From Rhodopirellula baltica SH 1 (GTDB lineage Bacteria; Planctomycetota; Planctomycetia; Pirellulales; Pirellulaceae): a stretch of 64,000 nt of DNA. Under the pieces are notes generated by a model. The model did not search any database, had not been told where the DNA came from, and was given only the letters and a program-made list of their open reading frames with translations. The DNA is taken from contig NC_005027.1 of NCBI RefSeq assembly GCF_000196115.1, positions 2,356,001 to 2,420,000 on the forward strand, written 5' to 3'. Shown here piece after piece: positions 27,000 through 36,314 of this stretch (position 1 is its first letter; every line of letters begins with the position of its first letter). The position numbers were made by a program, and so were the translations under genes.

Positions 27000-27479
27000 A
27001 TGTTGGGTCGTTGGGTCGAATTCGAATTTGATTGCTTGCCGCTTCGAACCATCACGCGGTTGGATGTCCCGCTCGATGCTTCACCGAATTACGAGGCCTT
27101 TGTCCTGCGAGTCAAAGCAGCACTCGCCAAACACGGCACCTACAACACGTACTACCTGCATCGTGCCCGTTGCGTCTTTCACCTGACCAACGATCCCGAT
27201 CGTGGACGGGTTGAGTTTCATGTCGAAGGCGTCGTGATGACCGGCGAAAAAGATCTGAAGACGAAGGCGGTCGACCTGACAGTCACTCTCGGCGAAGAAA
27301 CCTGCGATTGGCTCAACGAACCCGCCGTCGAGTTTTTGGCCGAATCGGTCAAGCATTCCATCGCTGTGGAGTTCGACCGTTACATCCAGGCCGGCGATCT
27401 GACTCAGACCGAGAAACGCTTGGAAAAAATCCAACGACAAATCGAAGAAGGCGACGGCTTCCAAGCCATGTATTTGTGA
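27000..27479 (+). CDS. uncharacterised 159-residue protein
   Basis: Start set at the ATG at 27000, preceded by AGGAGAG; the frame is open upstream to 26949. No signal peptide. The body has several beta strands (WVEFEFDCLPLRTITRLDVP, RCVFHLTNDPDRGRVEFHVEG, AVDLTVTLGEETCDWLN) and a helical, charged C-terminus (LTQTEKRLEKIQRQIEEGDGF). I do not recognise the family; similar unannotated proteins are probably confined to planctomycetes (inference). It stands alone between the CBS gene and the lipoprotein gene. Confidence 0.75.
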   Translation: MLGRWVEFEFDCLPLRTITRLDVPLDASPNYEAFVLRVKAALAKHGTYNTYYLHRARCVFHLTNDPDRGRVEFHVEGVVMTGEKDLKTKAVDLTVTLGEETCDWLNEPAVEFLAESVKHSIAVEFDRYIQAGDLTQTEKRLEKIQRQIEEGDGFQAMYL

Positions 27480-27743
27480 TCTTCGCGTTCAATCCAACTC
27501 ATTTCGACTTCACGGATCTCTTGACACCACCCCCGCTGAGTTCCTAGTTAACGAGTCGCCCTGTGGTTTCGCCCCGTGCGTTCGTCGCATGGGCCGCCTG
27601 TATGACGGTCACCAGACATTCGACCGCCTGTATCAATTGGATTGAATTTGCCGATTTGGCTTCACTGGACGATTGAATCAGTCGATCCAACAGCTGGAAC
27701 CATTTCGACAACACCATTCCGCCTCCGACGGAAGGACGCGACG

Positions 27744-28796
27744 ATGACAACTCGATCAGCTCAAACTCGAAAAGCCGCGCGAACTCTAATCGCCCACGCC
27801 GCCATCGGTTTTTGCGTGACGGCGAGCATCGTTTCCACCGGTTGCCGCAGCGGACGCCCCAGCTTGAACATGTTCAGCATGCGAGGTGAACCCTCCGCTG
27901 AAACGCTCGCTGGCACCGGCCCCACGCAAACCTACCCGCAACCACCGTCCTCCAAAGCCACCCCAAACGCGATCGCATCGATCGCCGGTGGAACAGCACC
28001 CGCGACCACGCCAGGCGGAACGTCGCCCAATATGTACGCGTCCAGCACCGCTGGCATGCCAACCGTCGAAAGCACACCCGGCGTTCCGAGCACACCGACA
28101 TCGCCCGTCAGCAACCCCTACGGTTCAGTCGCGTCGCAATCCAACGGATCGCTGCCGCCAGCCTCGTATGCTTTGCCCGGCAACCAAACACCGTCGCAAC
28201 CGGCCAGCTACGCTGCCGCGTCAGCGAACGGATACGCGATGGGAACCCAACCATCCGCAACCACACCGACAGCTTCGGCTCAAAACACAACGCCTCGTCC
28301 AACCGCGATGCCTCCGATCACGGTGCCGTCGACTTCGCCACCAGCAGGTGCGGATGCAATCGCATCCAGCTCCAAGACATCCGCCAGCAAAAGCAACGGA
28401 TTCACTTTGCCCGGAGCTGACCTCGACGCAATCGTCGCTCAACAACCGTCCAGCAAATCGACACCGGGGTCCGCGTTCTCGCTGCCAAGCGACCTGACCG
28501 CCGGCCCAAGTGCATCCAGCCAAGCAAGCACGTCACCTGCCATTTCGGCCATCGAATTGCCTGACGACCTGAGCAACACGATTTCGGATGCATCTGACAA
28601 AGTCGCTTCCGCCGCAAGCACGGCGACCAAAGCAACTGCTGATGCAGCCGCCAAAGCAGCTTCGACCGTGACCGAGTCGCCGAGCTACCAAACCGCAACC
28701 GGGGCCAGCTCATCCAACACGGTCAAACCAGCCGGCTACACTCCCGGCAGCACCGGTGCCTCGCAGGCTTACCCCAGCTCATCGATGATTCGCTGA
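27744..28796 (+). CDS. low-complexity Ser/Thr/Ala/Pro-rich exported lipoprotein
   Basis: 350 residues from the ATG at 27744 (GAAGGA upstream). The N-terminus is a signal sequence (TLIAHAAIGFCVTASIVSTG) with a lipobox-like STGC at C34. The whole mature part is low complexity: Ser, Thr, Ala, Pro, Asn and Gly, with no globular domain visible except short hydrophobic motifs repeated as FTLPGADLDAIV, FSLPSDLTAG and IELPDDLSNTI. Probably an extended surface or cell-wall-spanning lipoprotein; candidates for glycosylation are many (inference). Confidence 0.8.
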   Translation: MTTRSAQTRKAARTLIAHAAIGFCVTASIVSTGCRSGRPSLNMFSMRGEPSAETLAGTGPTQTYPQPPSSKATPNAIASIAGGTAPATTPGGTSPNMYASSTAGMPTVESTPGVPSTPTSPVSNPYGSVASQSNGSLPPASYALPGNQTPSQPASYAAASANGYAMGTQPSATTPTASAQNTTPRPTAMPPITVPSTSPPAGADAIASSSKTSASKSNGFTLPGADLDAIVAQQPSSKSTPGSAFSLPSDLTAGPSASSQASTSPAISAIELPDDLSNTISDASDKVASAASTATKATADAAAKAASTVTESPSYQTATGASSSNTVKPAGYTPGSTGASQAYPSSSMIR

Positions 28797-28917
28797 CATC
28801 GACGATTTGCTGAACGGTCGCTGGCCCACGCATTCAATCGCGTGAGCCCATCACCGCCGGCCAAAAATTAGCGAGCGTGAACAACACCAAGGGCCGCCTT
28901 CCAGCTTGCTCGCCCTT

Positions 28918-30273
28918 TCAATCTTGCCCGTGCTGCTCGCTGATGCAGTAAACCTTCGTCAGCGTTCGGATCAGAAGCTTGCCTTCAACAACGCTCGGCG
29001 TCGCGATGCAAAGCTCATCCAGCGGATTGGTTTGCAGGATCTCAAACTCGGGCCCAGCCTGAACGACATAGGTCAGCCCCTGCTCGCTCAGGCAGAACAC
29101 CTTGCCGTCGTAGGCCCACGGCGAAGATGTAAACGAACCCTTCGGTGAAAACCGCTTCTTTCCGTAGACCTCTTCGCCAGTCTTCGCGTCGTGGCAAGTC
29201 ATGAAGCCTTGGTCATACACCGTGTACAGATAATCGCCGTAGACAATCTGCGTCGTGTTGTACGGTGAAGCCCGCGGCTGATACCACTCGATGAATTCGC
29301 TGTTCGCGAACCCGTCTTCGGTATCGATCCTGCCTGATGCACCTGGGCGAATCGCAAACGTCGGCCGGTGCGCGTCACCAACATAGCCCGACGATAAGTA
29401 GCAAAACCCATGGGCGGCAAAGGGTGACGGAATGACCAAGATGGACATGTCACCTTCAAAACTCCACAGCTCCTTCCCATCAAGCGAATAACTCCGATTG
29501 ACTCGCTGGCCGGGCACAACGATCTCGGTACGAAGCTCGTTCTCCCAGACAAACGGGGTCGCCCAGGACATCACCTCGTCACGTGGCGTCCGCCAAAGCT
29601 GATCACCCGTTCGCGTATCGAATGAGGCGATCCAAGACTCCTCCTTGTTGTCATAGACAACGAACACCTGGCCCGCATGAACAACCGGGGATGCCGCCGC
29701 GCCGTAATCCATGTTCGTTTTCTTTGGATCAATCATCCGCGACCACAGCAACTCGCCATCCAGCCCGTAACAATACAGTCCCAGATCGCCAAACAAGACA
29801 TACAGCCGCTCGCCATCGGTCGCAGGAGTCTCCGCGGCATACGAACTCTTGGGATGCCGCGGAACAACTGGCCGGCCGGCGTGAGCTTCGCGTTTCCAAA
29901 GTTCCTTGCCGCTGCCCAAGTCGAAGCAACAGACCATCCAGTGATGCACACCCTTCGCTGGATCACGAACGCCCTCACCCAAATACAAACCTCCCTGTGG
30001 CGGCGTATTGGCCTCGTCCGCGACAACCGAAGACACAAACACCCGGTCGCCAATCACGATCGGACTGCCCCAACCCTGCCCCGGAATATCGACCACCCAA
30101 GCAACATTGGTTTCTTTATCCCACGTCGCCGGCAACCCCGGATGATCCTCCGCGACTCCGGTCGCATCCGCACCTCGAAATCGCGTGAAGTCGTCGCCGA
30201 CACCGCTACCGGCCGCCCCCAATGCAACTGCAAGAAACGCAAACGAGCCAACCAACCAATTCATCGTGCACAT
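28918..30273 (-). CDS. exported PQQ-like beta-propeller repeat protein
   Basis: 451 residues with a signal peptide (WLVGSFAFLAVALGAAGSGVG). Beta-propeller blades with the outer-membrane assembly/quinoprotein-like pattern: DFTRFRGADATGVAEDHPGLPATWDKETNVAWVVDIPGQGWGSPIV, then CFDLGSGKELWKRE, LYCYGLDGELLWSR, ASFDTRTGDQLWRTP, YSLDGKELWSFEG and CHDAKTGEEVYGKKRF. This family is common in planctomycetes and resembles PQQ-dependent dehydrogenase propellers, but the calcium and PQQ ligands are not evident, so catalysis is uncertain. Runs on the same strand downstream of the DoxX-like/LRR gene. Confidence 0.88.
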   Translation of the reverse strand: MCTMNWLVGSFAFLAVALGAAGSGVGDDFTRFRGADATGVAEDHPGLPATWDKETNVAWVVDIPGQGWGSPIVIGDRVFVSSVVADEANTPPQGGLYLGEGVRDPAKGVHHWMVCCFDLGSGKELWKREAHAGRPVVPRHPKSSYAAETPATDGERLYVLFGDLGLYCYGLDGELLWSRMIDPKKTNMDYGAAASPVVHAGQVFVVYDNKEESWIASFDTRTGDQLWRTPRDEVMSWATPFVWENELRTEIVVPGQRVNRSYSLDGKELWSFEGDMSILVIPSPFAAHGFCYLSSGYVGDAHRPTFAIRPGASGRIDTEDGFANSEFIEWYQPRASPYNTTQIVYGDYLYTVYDQGFMTCHDAKTGEEVYGKKRFSPKGSFTSSPWAYDGKVFCLSEQGLTYVVQAGPEFEILQTNPLDELCIATPSVVEGKLLIRTLTKVYCISEQHGQD

Positions 30274-30421
30274 ACCATCTCTCGCCGTGGATCAAATTCA
30301 TGTGCCCTCGAACATAACCGGAACTCAGCCCTCCGGCACCCTTCCCAGCGCAACGTTTCGCAGCACCGACTCAGCCTGAAAGACGCGGCCCACAACGCCG
30401 TCTTTCCCCAAGCACTTACGA

Positions 30422-31993
30422 TCACTCAAATCCGTCGTAAGGATCCTTGATTACGCGAGCAATCGCCTCTGCGGTGACCTTGGTTCCTTCGCACTCAATG
30501 TGCTGCAAGAAAGGCAGGCTTTTCAGATGAGCGATGCCTTCGTCGGTGATTGCGGTCCGATCGAGCCCAATGCCGGTGAGCAAACGCAACTGCGACAGCT
30601 TCGACAGATCACTATCCTTCACCCCGGTCCCGGCGAGCTGAATTTGCATCAAATTCGGCAACCGAGCCACGTGATCCAGCAGCGATGGATCGAAATTTTC
30701 AGGCGTGAACTCGACCGCGAAAATGGGCTGCCCTTTTTCGCGACGGACCATCCGCACCCCCGCCTTTTGCAATTCAAAGAGCGACCGGCGACTGTCCACC
30801 CCAACGCCGCTGACCGCGGGTGGCTCTCGCCCCTGAACACCAGCTGACTCGCCAACTTCTAGCAAGTCAAGACTTCCAACGGACAAACCATCAAAGAACG
30901 TATCTCGATCGATCTCTTTAGCTCGTTGCCGCGAGTCCAACACATAGAAAGCGTCACTCAACCAAGGCCGCGGGTCCGCGAGATGCAACTTGTCGCCCGG
31001 CTTCGCAACCTGCTCGAAGTAGATCCGAATCGTTCGACGCTCTTTCGGAAAAGGAACGTGCAATTCCCCCCAGCCTTCGATCGGCAGCGTGCTAGTTTTT
31101 GTGGTTATCAAACCCTGCGGGATCGAAGCGGAATAAAGCACGCCCGAAAATCCGTGGTCCAACAATCCACCATAGAAACCAACTGGCGCGATCAAACCGG
31201 CGGCACAAACCAGCCTCTCCCAGCCGAAGGTTGGATACCACGTCTTCGTGGTCAACAACACCCAAGACCCAATCACCGCGACCGACAAGTTCCACGGAAG
31301 CACGCTTTCGTTCCAATTCACCAAAAGCGGCGAGATCGTCAGCGCAATTCCAACGTGCATCGCCGCGCATGCGGGCGCCGCCCATCGAGGCCGAAAGATT
31401 GCGAGCACGCCCACCGCTAGCTCAACCAACGCGACGACCAAGGCGAACGACATGTAAGTTGCATCGGCGTCCAGACCGCTGCGTTCAACCAACCAATGCG
31501 ACGCATAACCGAACCAGTCCGGCGACAACAGCTTGTGAATCCCCGCCCAAACCCAAGTCGACACTAAGAACCAACGAGCGATTCGGTGGCCAGCCTCCCA
31601 AACGCACGCCGTCATCAACAACGCAATCGAAAAGAACTGTGGCTGAAGACGGAACTGGTCAAAAATCGCCGCGACGATTAACACACCCCAGTGCACCGCC
31701 ATTCCCGATCGAGGACGAATCACCACCCAGACCAGCGAAGCGATCAGCATCCAGCCAAACGAGATTTGCGGCAGATCAAAGGTCGGCAAATGCGGTGGCA
31801 TCTGACGCACCTGCCAAAGCGGCCAAGTGATCGCGATGGTGACGCATTGACTGGCGACTCCAAACAACAGCAACCCATAGCGAGTGCGCCCAAGCTGACT
31901 CGCCACTTGACCGGAAAACCCCGACTGCGACGACGGCACACGAATTGTCGGATCACTCAAGGAATCAGCCACACTTCCGCTGGAAGAAAACAC
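30422..31993 (-). CDS. polytopic membrane protein (DoxX/HTTM-like) fused to leucine-rich repeats
   Basis: 523 residues starting at a GTG (no ATG or strong ribosome-binding site nearby). The first 300 residues hold about eight hydrophobic helices, with a motif similar to DoxX/vitamin-K-dependent carboxylase-like membrane proteins (WFLVSTWVWAGIHKLLSPDWF; VALVELAVGVLAIFRPRW). The C-terminal 130 residues switch to leucine-rich repeats (LLDHVARLPNLMQIQLAGTG, LSKLSQLRLLTGIGLDRTAI, IAHLKSLPFLQHIECEGTKV), typical of planctomycete intracellular or periplasmic LRRs. The fusion suggests a membrane protein with a protein-binding tail. Function unknown. Confidence 0.78.
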   Translation of the reverse strand: MFSSSGSVADSLSDPTIRVPSSQSGFSGQVASQLGRTRYGLLLFGVASQCVTIAITWPLWQVRQMPPHLPTFDLPQISFGWMLIASLVWVVIRPRSGMAVHWGVLIVAAIFDQFRLQPQFFSIALLMTACVWEAGHRIARWFLVSTWVWAGIHKLLSPDWFGYASHWLVERSGLDADATYMSFALVVALVELAVGVLAIFRPRWAAPACAAMHVGIALTISPLLVNWNESVLPWNLSVAVIGSWVLLTTKTWYPTFGWERLVCAAGLIAPVGFYGGLLDHGFSGVLYSASIPQGLITTKTSTLPIEGWGELHVPFPKERRTIRIYFEQVAKPGDKLHLADPRPWLSDAFYVLDSRQRAKEIDRDTFFDGLSVGSLDLLEVGESAGVQGREPPAVSGVGVDSRRSLFELQKAGVRMVRREKGQPIFAVEFTPENFDPSLLDHVARLPNLMQIQLAGTGVKDSDLSKLSQLRLLTGIGLDRTAITDEGIAHLKSLPFLQHIECEGTKVTAEAIARVIKDPYDGFE

Positions 31994-32046
31994 ACACAGC
32001 AGAAGTCTAGCACCTTCTCGTCACCCCGCCCTGATCAGACCACGGG

Positions 32047-32583
32047 TCACGCCAACGCTTGGTCGATCGGGTTGTTGGCCAGGTAGTGCCCGCACAAAGA
32101 AATTGCCATCGCGTCGGCGACGTCGGCGGGTTCGGGAACCGACTGCAGATTCAATTGCATCTTCACCGCCAACTGAATCTGACTTTTCGGCGCACGACCG
32201 TTTCCGGTCATCACCTTTTTGACGCGAGTTGGCTCGTAATGCTCGACGGGAACACCAGCCGAAGCGGCAGCCAAACAAATCACGCCACGAGCGTGCCCCA
32301 TCAGGATCGCCGTGCGAGGCCGATCGTAATGCGAAAACAATTGCTCCAACGCCATCAGGTCCACGGCATGCACCGCGAAAACCTCTGACAACCCAACATG
32401 GATTTCACGCAGACGTTCGGGAAGCGTGTCGGAACGACGTGATTTAATCACACCCGCTTCACGCAGACACAAACGCGGTCCCTCTCGCGAGATCACCGCA
32501 TAACCAGTGGTGTTGAGCCCCGGGTCGATTCCTAAAATGCAGGAAGCCGATCCAGGACGAGCCGTTACGACTTGCGTTCCCAA
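32047..32583 (-). CDS. ruvC: crossover junction endodeoxyribonuclease RuvC
   Basis: Holliday junction resolvase, 178 residues. The RNase H-like active site is complete: D20 in [15 protein letters not shown]80 in DLMALEQLF, and D154/D157 in [14 protein letters not shown]. It starts at a TTG at 32583 preceded by GAAGGAAGG, and this start lies inside the cysS 3' end (19-base overlap), an unusual weak start codon that couples it to cysS. ruvA lies 27 kb away with nusB. Confidence 0.94.
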
Positions 32584-34184
32584 GAGGTGCCTTCCTTCTT
32601 ATCGAGCAACGCGACACCCAAATCAGCCAATCGATCTCGGATCGCATCGCCGGTTGCGTAATCCTTTCGCTCGCGAGCTTCCTTGCGAAGGTTGATCAAC
32701 AAATGCACGACGGAATCAAGCAACTCCGCATCCGCTTCATCACCGCCGGATGTGGCCGGTGGCTTTGCAAACAACCCGAGCACGCGAGACAACTCCGCGA
32801 TGACCGATGTCGCTTTGACCAGCGATTCCACGGCGGGCGATTTTGCATCGGCACCGGCGGCGAGCTGATTCGCATCGATGTGTCGATTGAGAGTCCGCAA
32901 CGCATCAAACAACACGCTGATCGCGGCACCGGTGTTGAAATCGTCATCCATCGCGGCCAGGAACTTTTCTCGAATCGCGTGGATCTCGGTCAGCAACGCG
33001 TCGCCGGCTGGATCAAACCCACCATCTGCACGCCGAGTCGCCGCGGACAAATCGTAGAACGAATCGCCGGTGATCTCAGCAAAACGGTCGAAGTAGCGAT
33101 AGAACGCTTCCAACGACGTGCCCGCTTCAGCCAAGGTTTCTTCGTTGTAAACAATCGTGCTTCGGTACTGCGTCCGCAAAAGGAAGAACCGAATGCGTTC
33201 TCCGGTCTGACTGCGAATTAGATCCGCCAATCCACCCGCACCCTTGCTGCGACTGATCTTGCCCGACGCTTGCTCTTCCACACTAGCCGCTTCCGCCGCC
33301 GCGTTTTCGCGATCGCTCTTGCCGCCGACTTTGCCTTTCTCTCCGGCTCGCATCAGTCCGTTGTGCATCCAATACTTCACCATCGGTGCACCGTGGCAGC
33401 ACGTGCTCTGCGCTCGTTCGTTTTCATGGTGGGGGAACATCAAATCCAATCCACCACCGTGAATATCAAATGTCTCGCCCAAAATCTCGTGACTCATCGC
33501 GGAACACTCGATGTGCCAACCGGGTCGCCCTTCGCCCCATGGGCTGTCCCAGAAAGGTTCGCCGGGGCGAGCTGATTTCCAAAGTGCAAAGTCGCCGGGG
33601 TTGCGTTTCTTGGCTGCCGCACCGCCGCCTTCGCCTTGTTGATCTTCCACCGAACGATTCGACAATTGGCCGTATCCTGGATCCTTCGTCACATCGAAGA
33701 ACACATCGCCATCGATCGCATAAGCAAAGCCCTTTGATTCCAGCGACCCAATGAACGCGATGATCTGCGGCATGTGGTCCGTCGCACGCGGCAGGTGGTC
33801 AATCTGATTGACACCCAACTCACGCAAGTTGGCCAGATAGTCCGCGGTCATCTCAACCGCGATCTGGCTCATCGGAATGCCGCGTTCTTTCGATTTGCCG
33901 ATCAGCTTGTCGTCAACGTCGGTGATGTTCACCACCCAAGTCACTTCGTACCCGCTGTACGTCAGATAGCGTTTGATGGTGTCGAAGATGACCGGGCCAA
34001 CCATGTGTCCAATGTGCGACTCGGCATAAACCGTCGGCCCGCACAAATACATTCCCACCCGAGGAGCACGCAGTGGCAAAAACGGCTCTTTGGTTTTGCT
34101 CAACGTGTTGTAAACACGAATAGCGGGCTGGGCGGACGAAGGGGAGGCGACCGATGCGGTCGGGTCGGCGGCGGTCATGCTCAT
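32565..34184 (-). CDS. cysS: cysteinyl-tRNA synthetase with a modified KMSKS region
   Basis: 539 residues from the ATG at 34184 (34178 also possible); the open frame continues to 34451 but upstream residues look non-homologous. Class I synthetase: zinc-binding Cys in [19 protein letters not shown] with the HIGH motif SHIGH, then HIECSAM and [19 protein letters not shown]. The second signature is a KISRSKG variant of KMSKS, preceded by an insertion of about 25 residues rich in Lys, Glu and Ala (after [13 protein letters not shown]). A C-terminal anticodon-binding part ends in [15 protein letters not shown]. Overlaps ruvC by 19 bases. Confidence 0.93.
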
Positions 34185-34617
34185 CAGCGTGCGTGCGATA
34201 TGAATGGAGCGAAGGCGAGGCGTCCTCGCGAATTGAGTGAGCCAGGAAGTATAGGGAATCAGTCCGGCTTGGATCGAGCCCGCTTTTGAAACCCGTCCCA
34301 AACCGTTCGCAACCCTGCAACTCCAACGTTTTCGCCGAGCAAACGCTGCCAAGCCCCATTTCTGCACTGACAAATGGACACCCCGGCAAACACGGCAAAC
34401 TAGGGAGCTTTGGTCATCGCCTCTTCCATTCGCCGCGACCAAACTTTCCATCGCGAATTTTGGATCCCAAAATCAGGCCGAACGCTACGATGCCAAGATG
34501 CGTAGCAATCGCACTCTCAAGCCATTCGTGACGCAAACTCCTTCGAAGGCATTTCCCTTCGTTGACGCATCCAACGGCTCCGGCCACCTCATTTGCCCCA
34601 CTTCGGAAAGCGGCACC

Positions 34618-35217
34618 ATGTCCAAAATCTCGCTTCTCACACTGTTGTCCTTGGCACTGTTCGCCTTCACAGGCTGCCAGCCCTCCAGTGCCCCAGACAA
34701 CGCTGCCACCACGGAAACCAGCGACAGCCACGACGATCACGATCATGACGGCCACGAGGGTCACGACCATGACGGGCACGATCATGAGGGTCATGATCAC
34801 GAAGGCCATGACCACGCCGCTCACGGCAACGAGACCATTGACGCGGCCGCCGCTGGACTGAGCACCGACGCATTGGTTCATCTCGAAAAAGCCAACGCGC
34901 CCAAAACGCTCGCCGACGCGATCAAGAAACTGACCAGCATGCAGTCGACCATTGCAGGCGGCTTTGCTGATGACGACGTTGATTCGATCCACAACGAATT
35001 GCACGAGATCGGAACGCTGCTCGAACAAACCGAAACGCTGGCAAAAGAGAGCGATCTGGGCGACGAGAAAAAGAAACAAGCACTCGCCGCGATTGACACT
35101 CTTTTCGATGCATTCGGCTCGGTCGATGCCAAACTACATGGTGACGAAGGTGCCGACTTCAGCGAAGTAAGTGGCGACATCGAAGACGCAATCAAAGTGC
35201 TCGGAGGCCTGAAATGA
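34618..35217 (+). CDS. histidine-rich lipoprotein
   Basis: 199 residues from the ATG at 34618. Signal peptide with lipobox FTGC (C20). Residues about 36-70 contain a dense His/Asp/Glu repeat (units of GHDHEG and GHDHDG), a metal-binding sequence like those of zinc, nickel or cobalt transporters and chaperones. The C-terminal 120 residues are helical and charged (LSTDALVHLEKANAPKTLADAIKKLTSMQSTI). The stop overlaps the next gene's ATG by 4 bases, so the two lipoproteins are coupled. Metal binding is inference from composition. Confidence 0.82.
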   Translation: MSKISLLTLLSLALFAFTGCQPSSAPDNAATTETSDSHDDHDHDGHEGHDHDGHDHEGHDHEGHDHAAHGNETIDAAAAGLSTDALVHLEKANAPKTLADAIKKLTSMQSTIAGGFADDDVDSIHNELHEIGTLLEQTETLAKESDLGDEKKKQALAAIDTLFDAFGSVDAKLHGDEGADFSEVSGDIEDAIKVLGGLK

Positions 35218-35741
35218 TATCTCGCCTGAAATGCCTCGCACTCGGCACCGCTTGCTTCGCATTCGCGGTCGGCTGCGAACCCGGCACGAACGAAACCGCA
35301 TCAACGGACGCCGATCCGACGGTGATCCTCAATGAAGCTCCGTCCGACCCGTTGTCGCTGACCGAAGTCAAAGAGCAGTTCACGGACGAGGAAGCGGAAG
35401 CTCCCAACGAAATCACTTTAGTCGGCAAAGTCGACGCGGGTGAATTCGAAGCCTTTGAACCGAACTCAGCCACGTTCATGCTCAGCGAACTGCCCGACGA
35501 AGATCACACGGGCGGCGATCCTGATCACGCGGACAACTGCCCGTTCTGCAAACGCCGACTCGCCAACGCGCCGAAAGCCGTTGTGAAATTGGTCGACGAA
35601 TCTGGAACCGTTCGAGCAACCCGAGCGGACAAGTTGGCCGGTCTCTCCAAAGGGGACGTGGTCACCGTTTCGGGAACGGTCAGCTACGACGAAGGCGTGA
35701 ATCTGATCACTATCCAGTCGCAGAAGATTCACATTCGCTAG
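35214..35741 (+). CDS. lipoprotein with CPFC motif and OB-fold-like C-terminus
   Basis: 175 residues. Signal peptide with lipobox AVGC (C21). The middle has a CPFCKRR motif in the context DHADNCPFCKRRLANAPK, which may bind metal or be redox active. The surrounding strands (EITLVGKVDAGEF, GLSKGDVVTVSGTVSYDEGVNLITIQSQKIHI) look like an OB-fold or NigD-like nucleic-acid/oligosaccharide-binding fold. Translationally coupled to the upstream His-rich lipoprotein, suggesting a joint envelope role in metal handling (inference). Confidence 0.75.
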   Translation: MISRLKCLALGTACFAFAVGCEPGTNETASTDADPTVILNEAPSDPLSLTEVKEQFTDEEAEAPNEITLVGKVDAGEFEAFEPNSATFMLSELPDEDHTGGDPDHADNCPFCKRRLANAPKAVVKLVDESGTVRATRADKLAGLSKGDVVTVSGTVSYDEGVNLITIQSQKIHIR

Positions 35742-35933
35742 CGGATTCGGCCTACCCCGCCGCCAGAATGGACATAAACCCCGCTAAAAATAGCTCTTTT
35801 CAATTTTTCTGTGAAAACTGAAGACTAGAACCCCACCACAACCAACGGGAATCTGTTATAGTCCCCCTCGTGGTGGTATAGCTCACGCACTCGGCGCGGG
35901 AAACATCACGGTTTACACGAAGGAATTAGAAGA

Positions 35934-36131
35934 ATGGCAGAAGGTACAATCAAACGGCTCACCGACAAAGGCTTCGGTTTCATCGACACTGGAGGGCCGA
36001 AAGACTTGTTCTTCCACTGCACGAATGTCGAAGGCGCGAGTTACGACGAACTGCAAGAAGGTCAAAAAGTCACTTACACTGAAGGTCGCGGTCCCAAAGG
36101 ACCTTGTGCCGAAAACGTGACTCCTGCCTGA
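35934..36131 (+). CDS. cold-shock domain protein
   Basis: 65-residue single cold-shock domain that binds single-stranded RNA or DNA. RNP1 is KGFGFI (residues 12-17) and RNP2 lies in DLFFHCTNVEG. Length normal for CspA-type proteins. AAGGAATTAGAAGA precedes the ATG. The upstream leader is long (about 75 bases after a possible -10) and flanked by a CCACCAC/GTGGTGG inverted repeat (35833-35839 and 35870-35876), which could form a leader structure. Followed by an intrinsic terminator. Confidence 0.93.
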   Translation: MAEGTIKRLTDKGFGFIDTGGPKDLFFHCTNVEGASYDELQEGQKVTYTEGRGPKGPCAENVTPA

Positions 36132-36159
36132 ACGGCTTGATCTCGAAGATAAAATTGAC

Positions 36160-36191
36160 ACCGCCATTGAGACCCTTGATGGCGGTTTTTT
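36160..36191 (+). terminator. intrinsic terminator of the cold-shock gene
   Basis: ACCGCCAT (36160-36167) pairs with ATGGCGGT (36179-36186) around an 11-base loop, followed by six T residues. It lies 28 bases after the cold-shock stop codon and faces the convergent gene at 36315. Confidence 0.9.
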
Positions 36192-36211
36192 AATGCGCTG
36201 ACGCAAACGCG

Positions 36212-36243
36212 AGTGGCCCAGCAAACAAGTGGCCCAGCAAACA
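36212..36243. repeat. 16-base tandem duplication
   Basis: AGTGGCCCAGCAAACA occurs twice head to tail (36212-36227 and 36228-36243) in the gap between the cold-shock terminator and the coiled-coil gene. No function visible. Confidence 0.85.
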
Positions 36244-36314
36244 AGACTCTCACCCAGCATTGCTCAAACCAGCCAATCGCAACTCGCCTCTGCCCAATAC
36301 AGATTGGCGTTTCG

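Noticed and set aside
29677-30450. 257-residue open frame on the plus strand
   Set aside because: Antisense to the PQQ-like propeller gene; Arg/Asn/His-rich shadow.
32565-34451. 5' extension of cysS to 34451
   Set aside because: Upstream residues show no synthetase homology; canonical N-terminus begins after 34184.
34414-35079. 221-residue frame antisense to the His-rich lipoprotein gene
   Set aside because: Val/Met-rich run is just the complement of the His/Asp codon repeats; not a real membrane protein.
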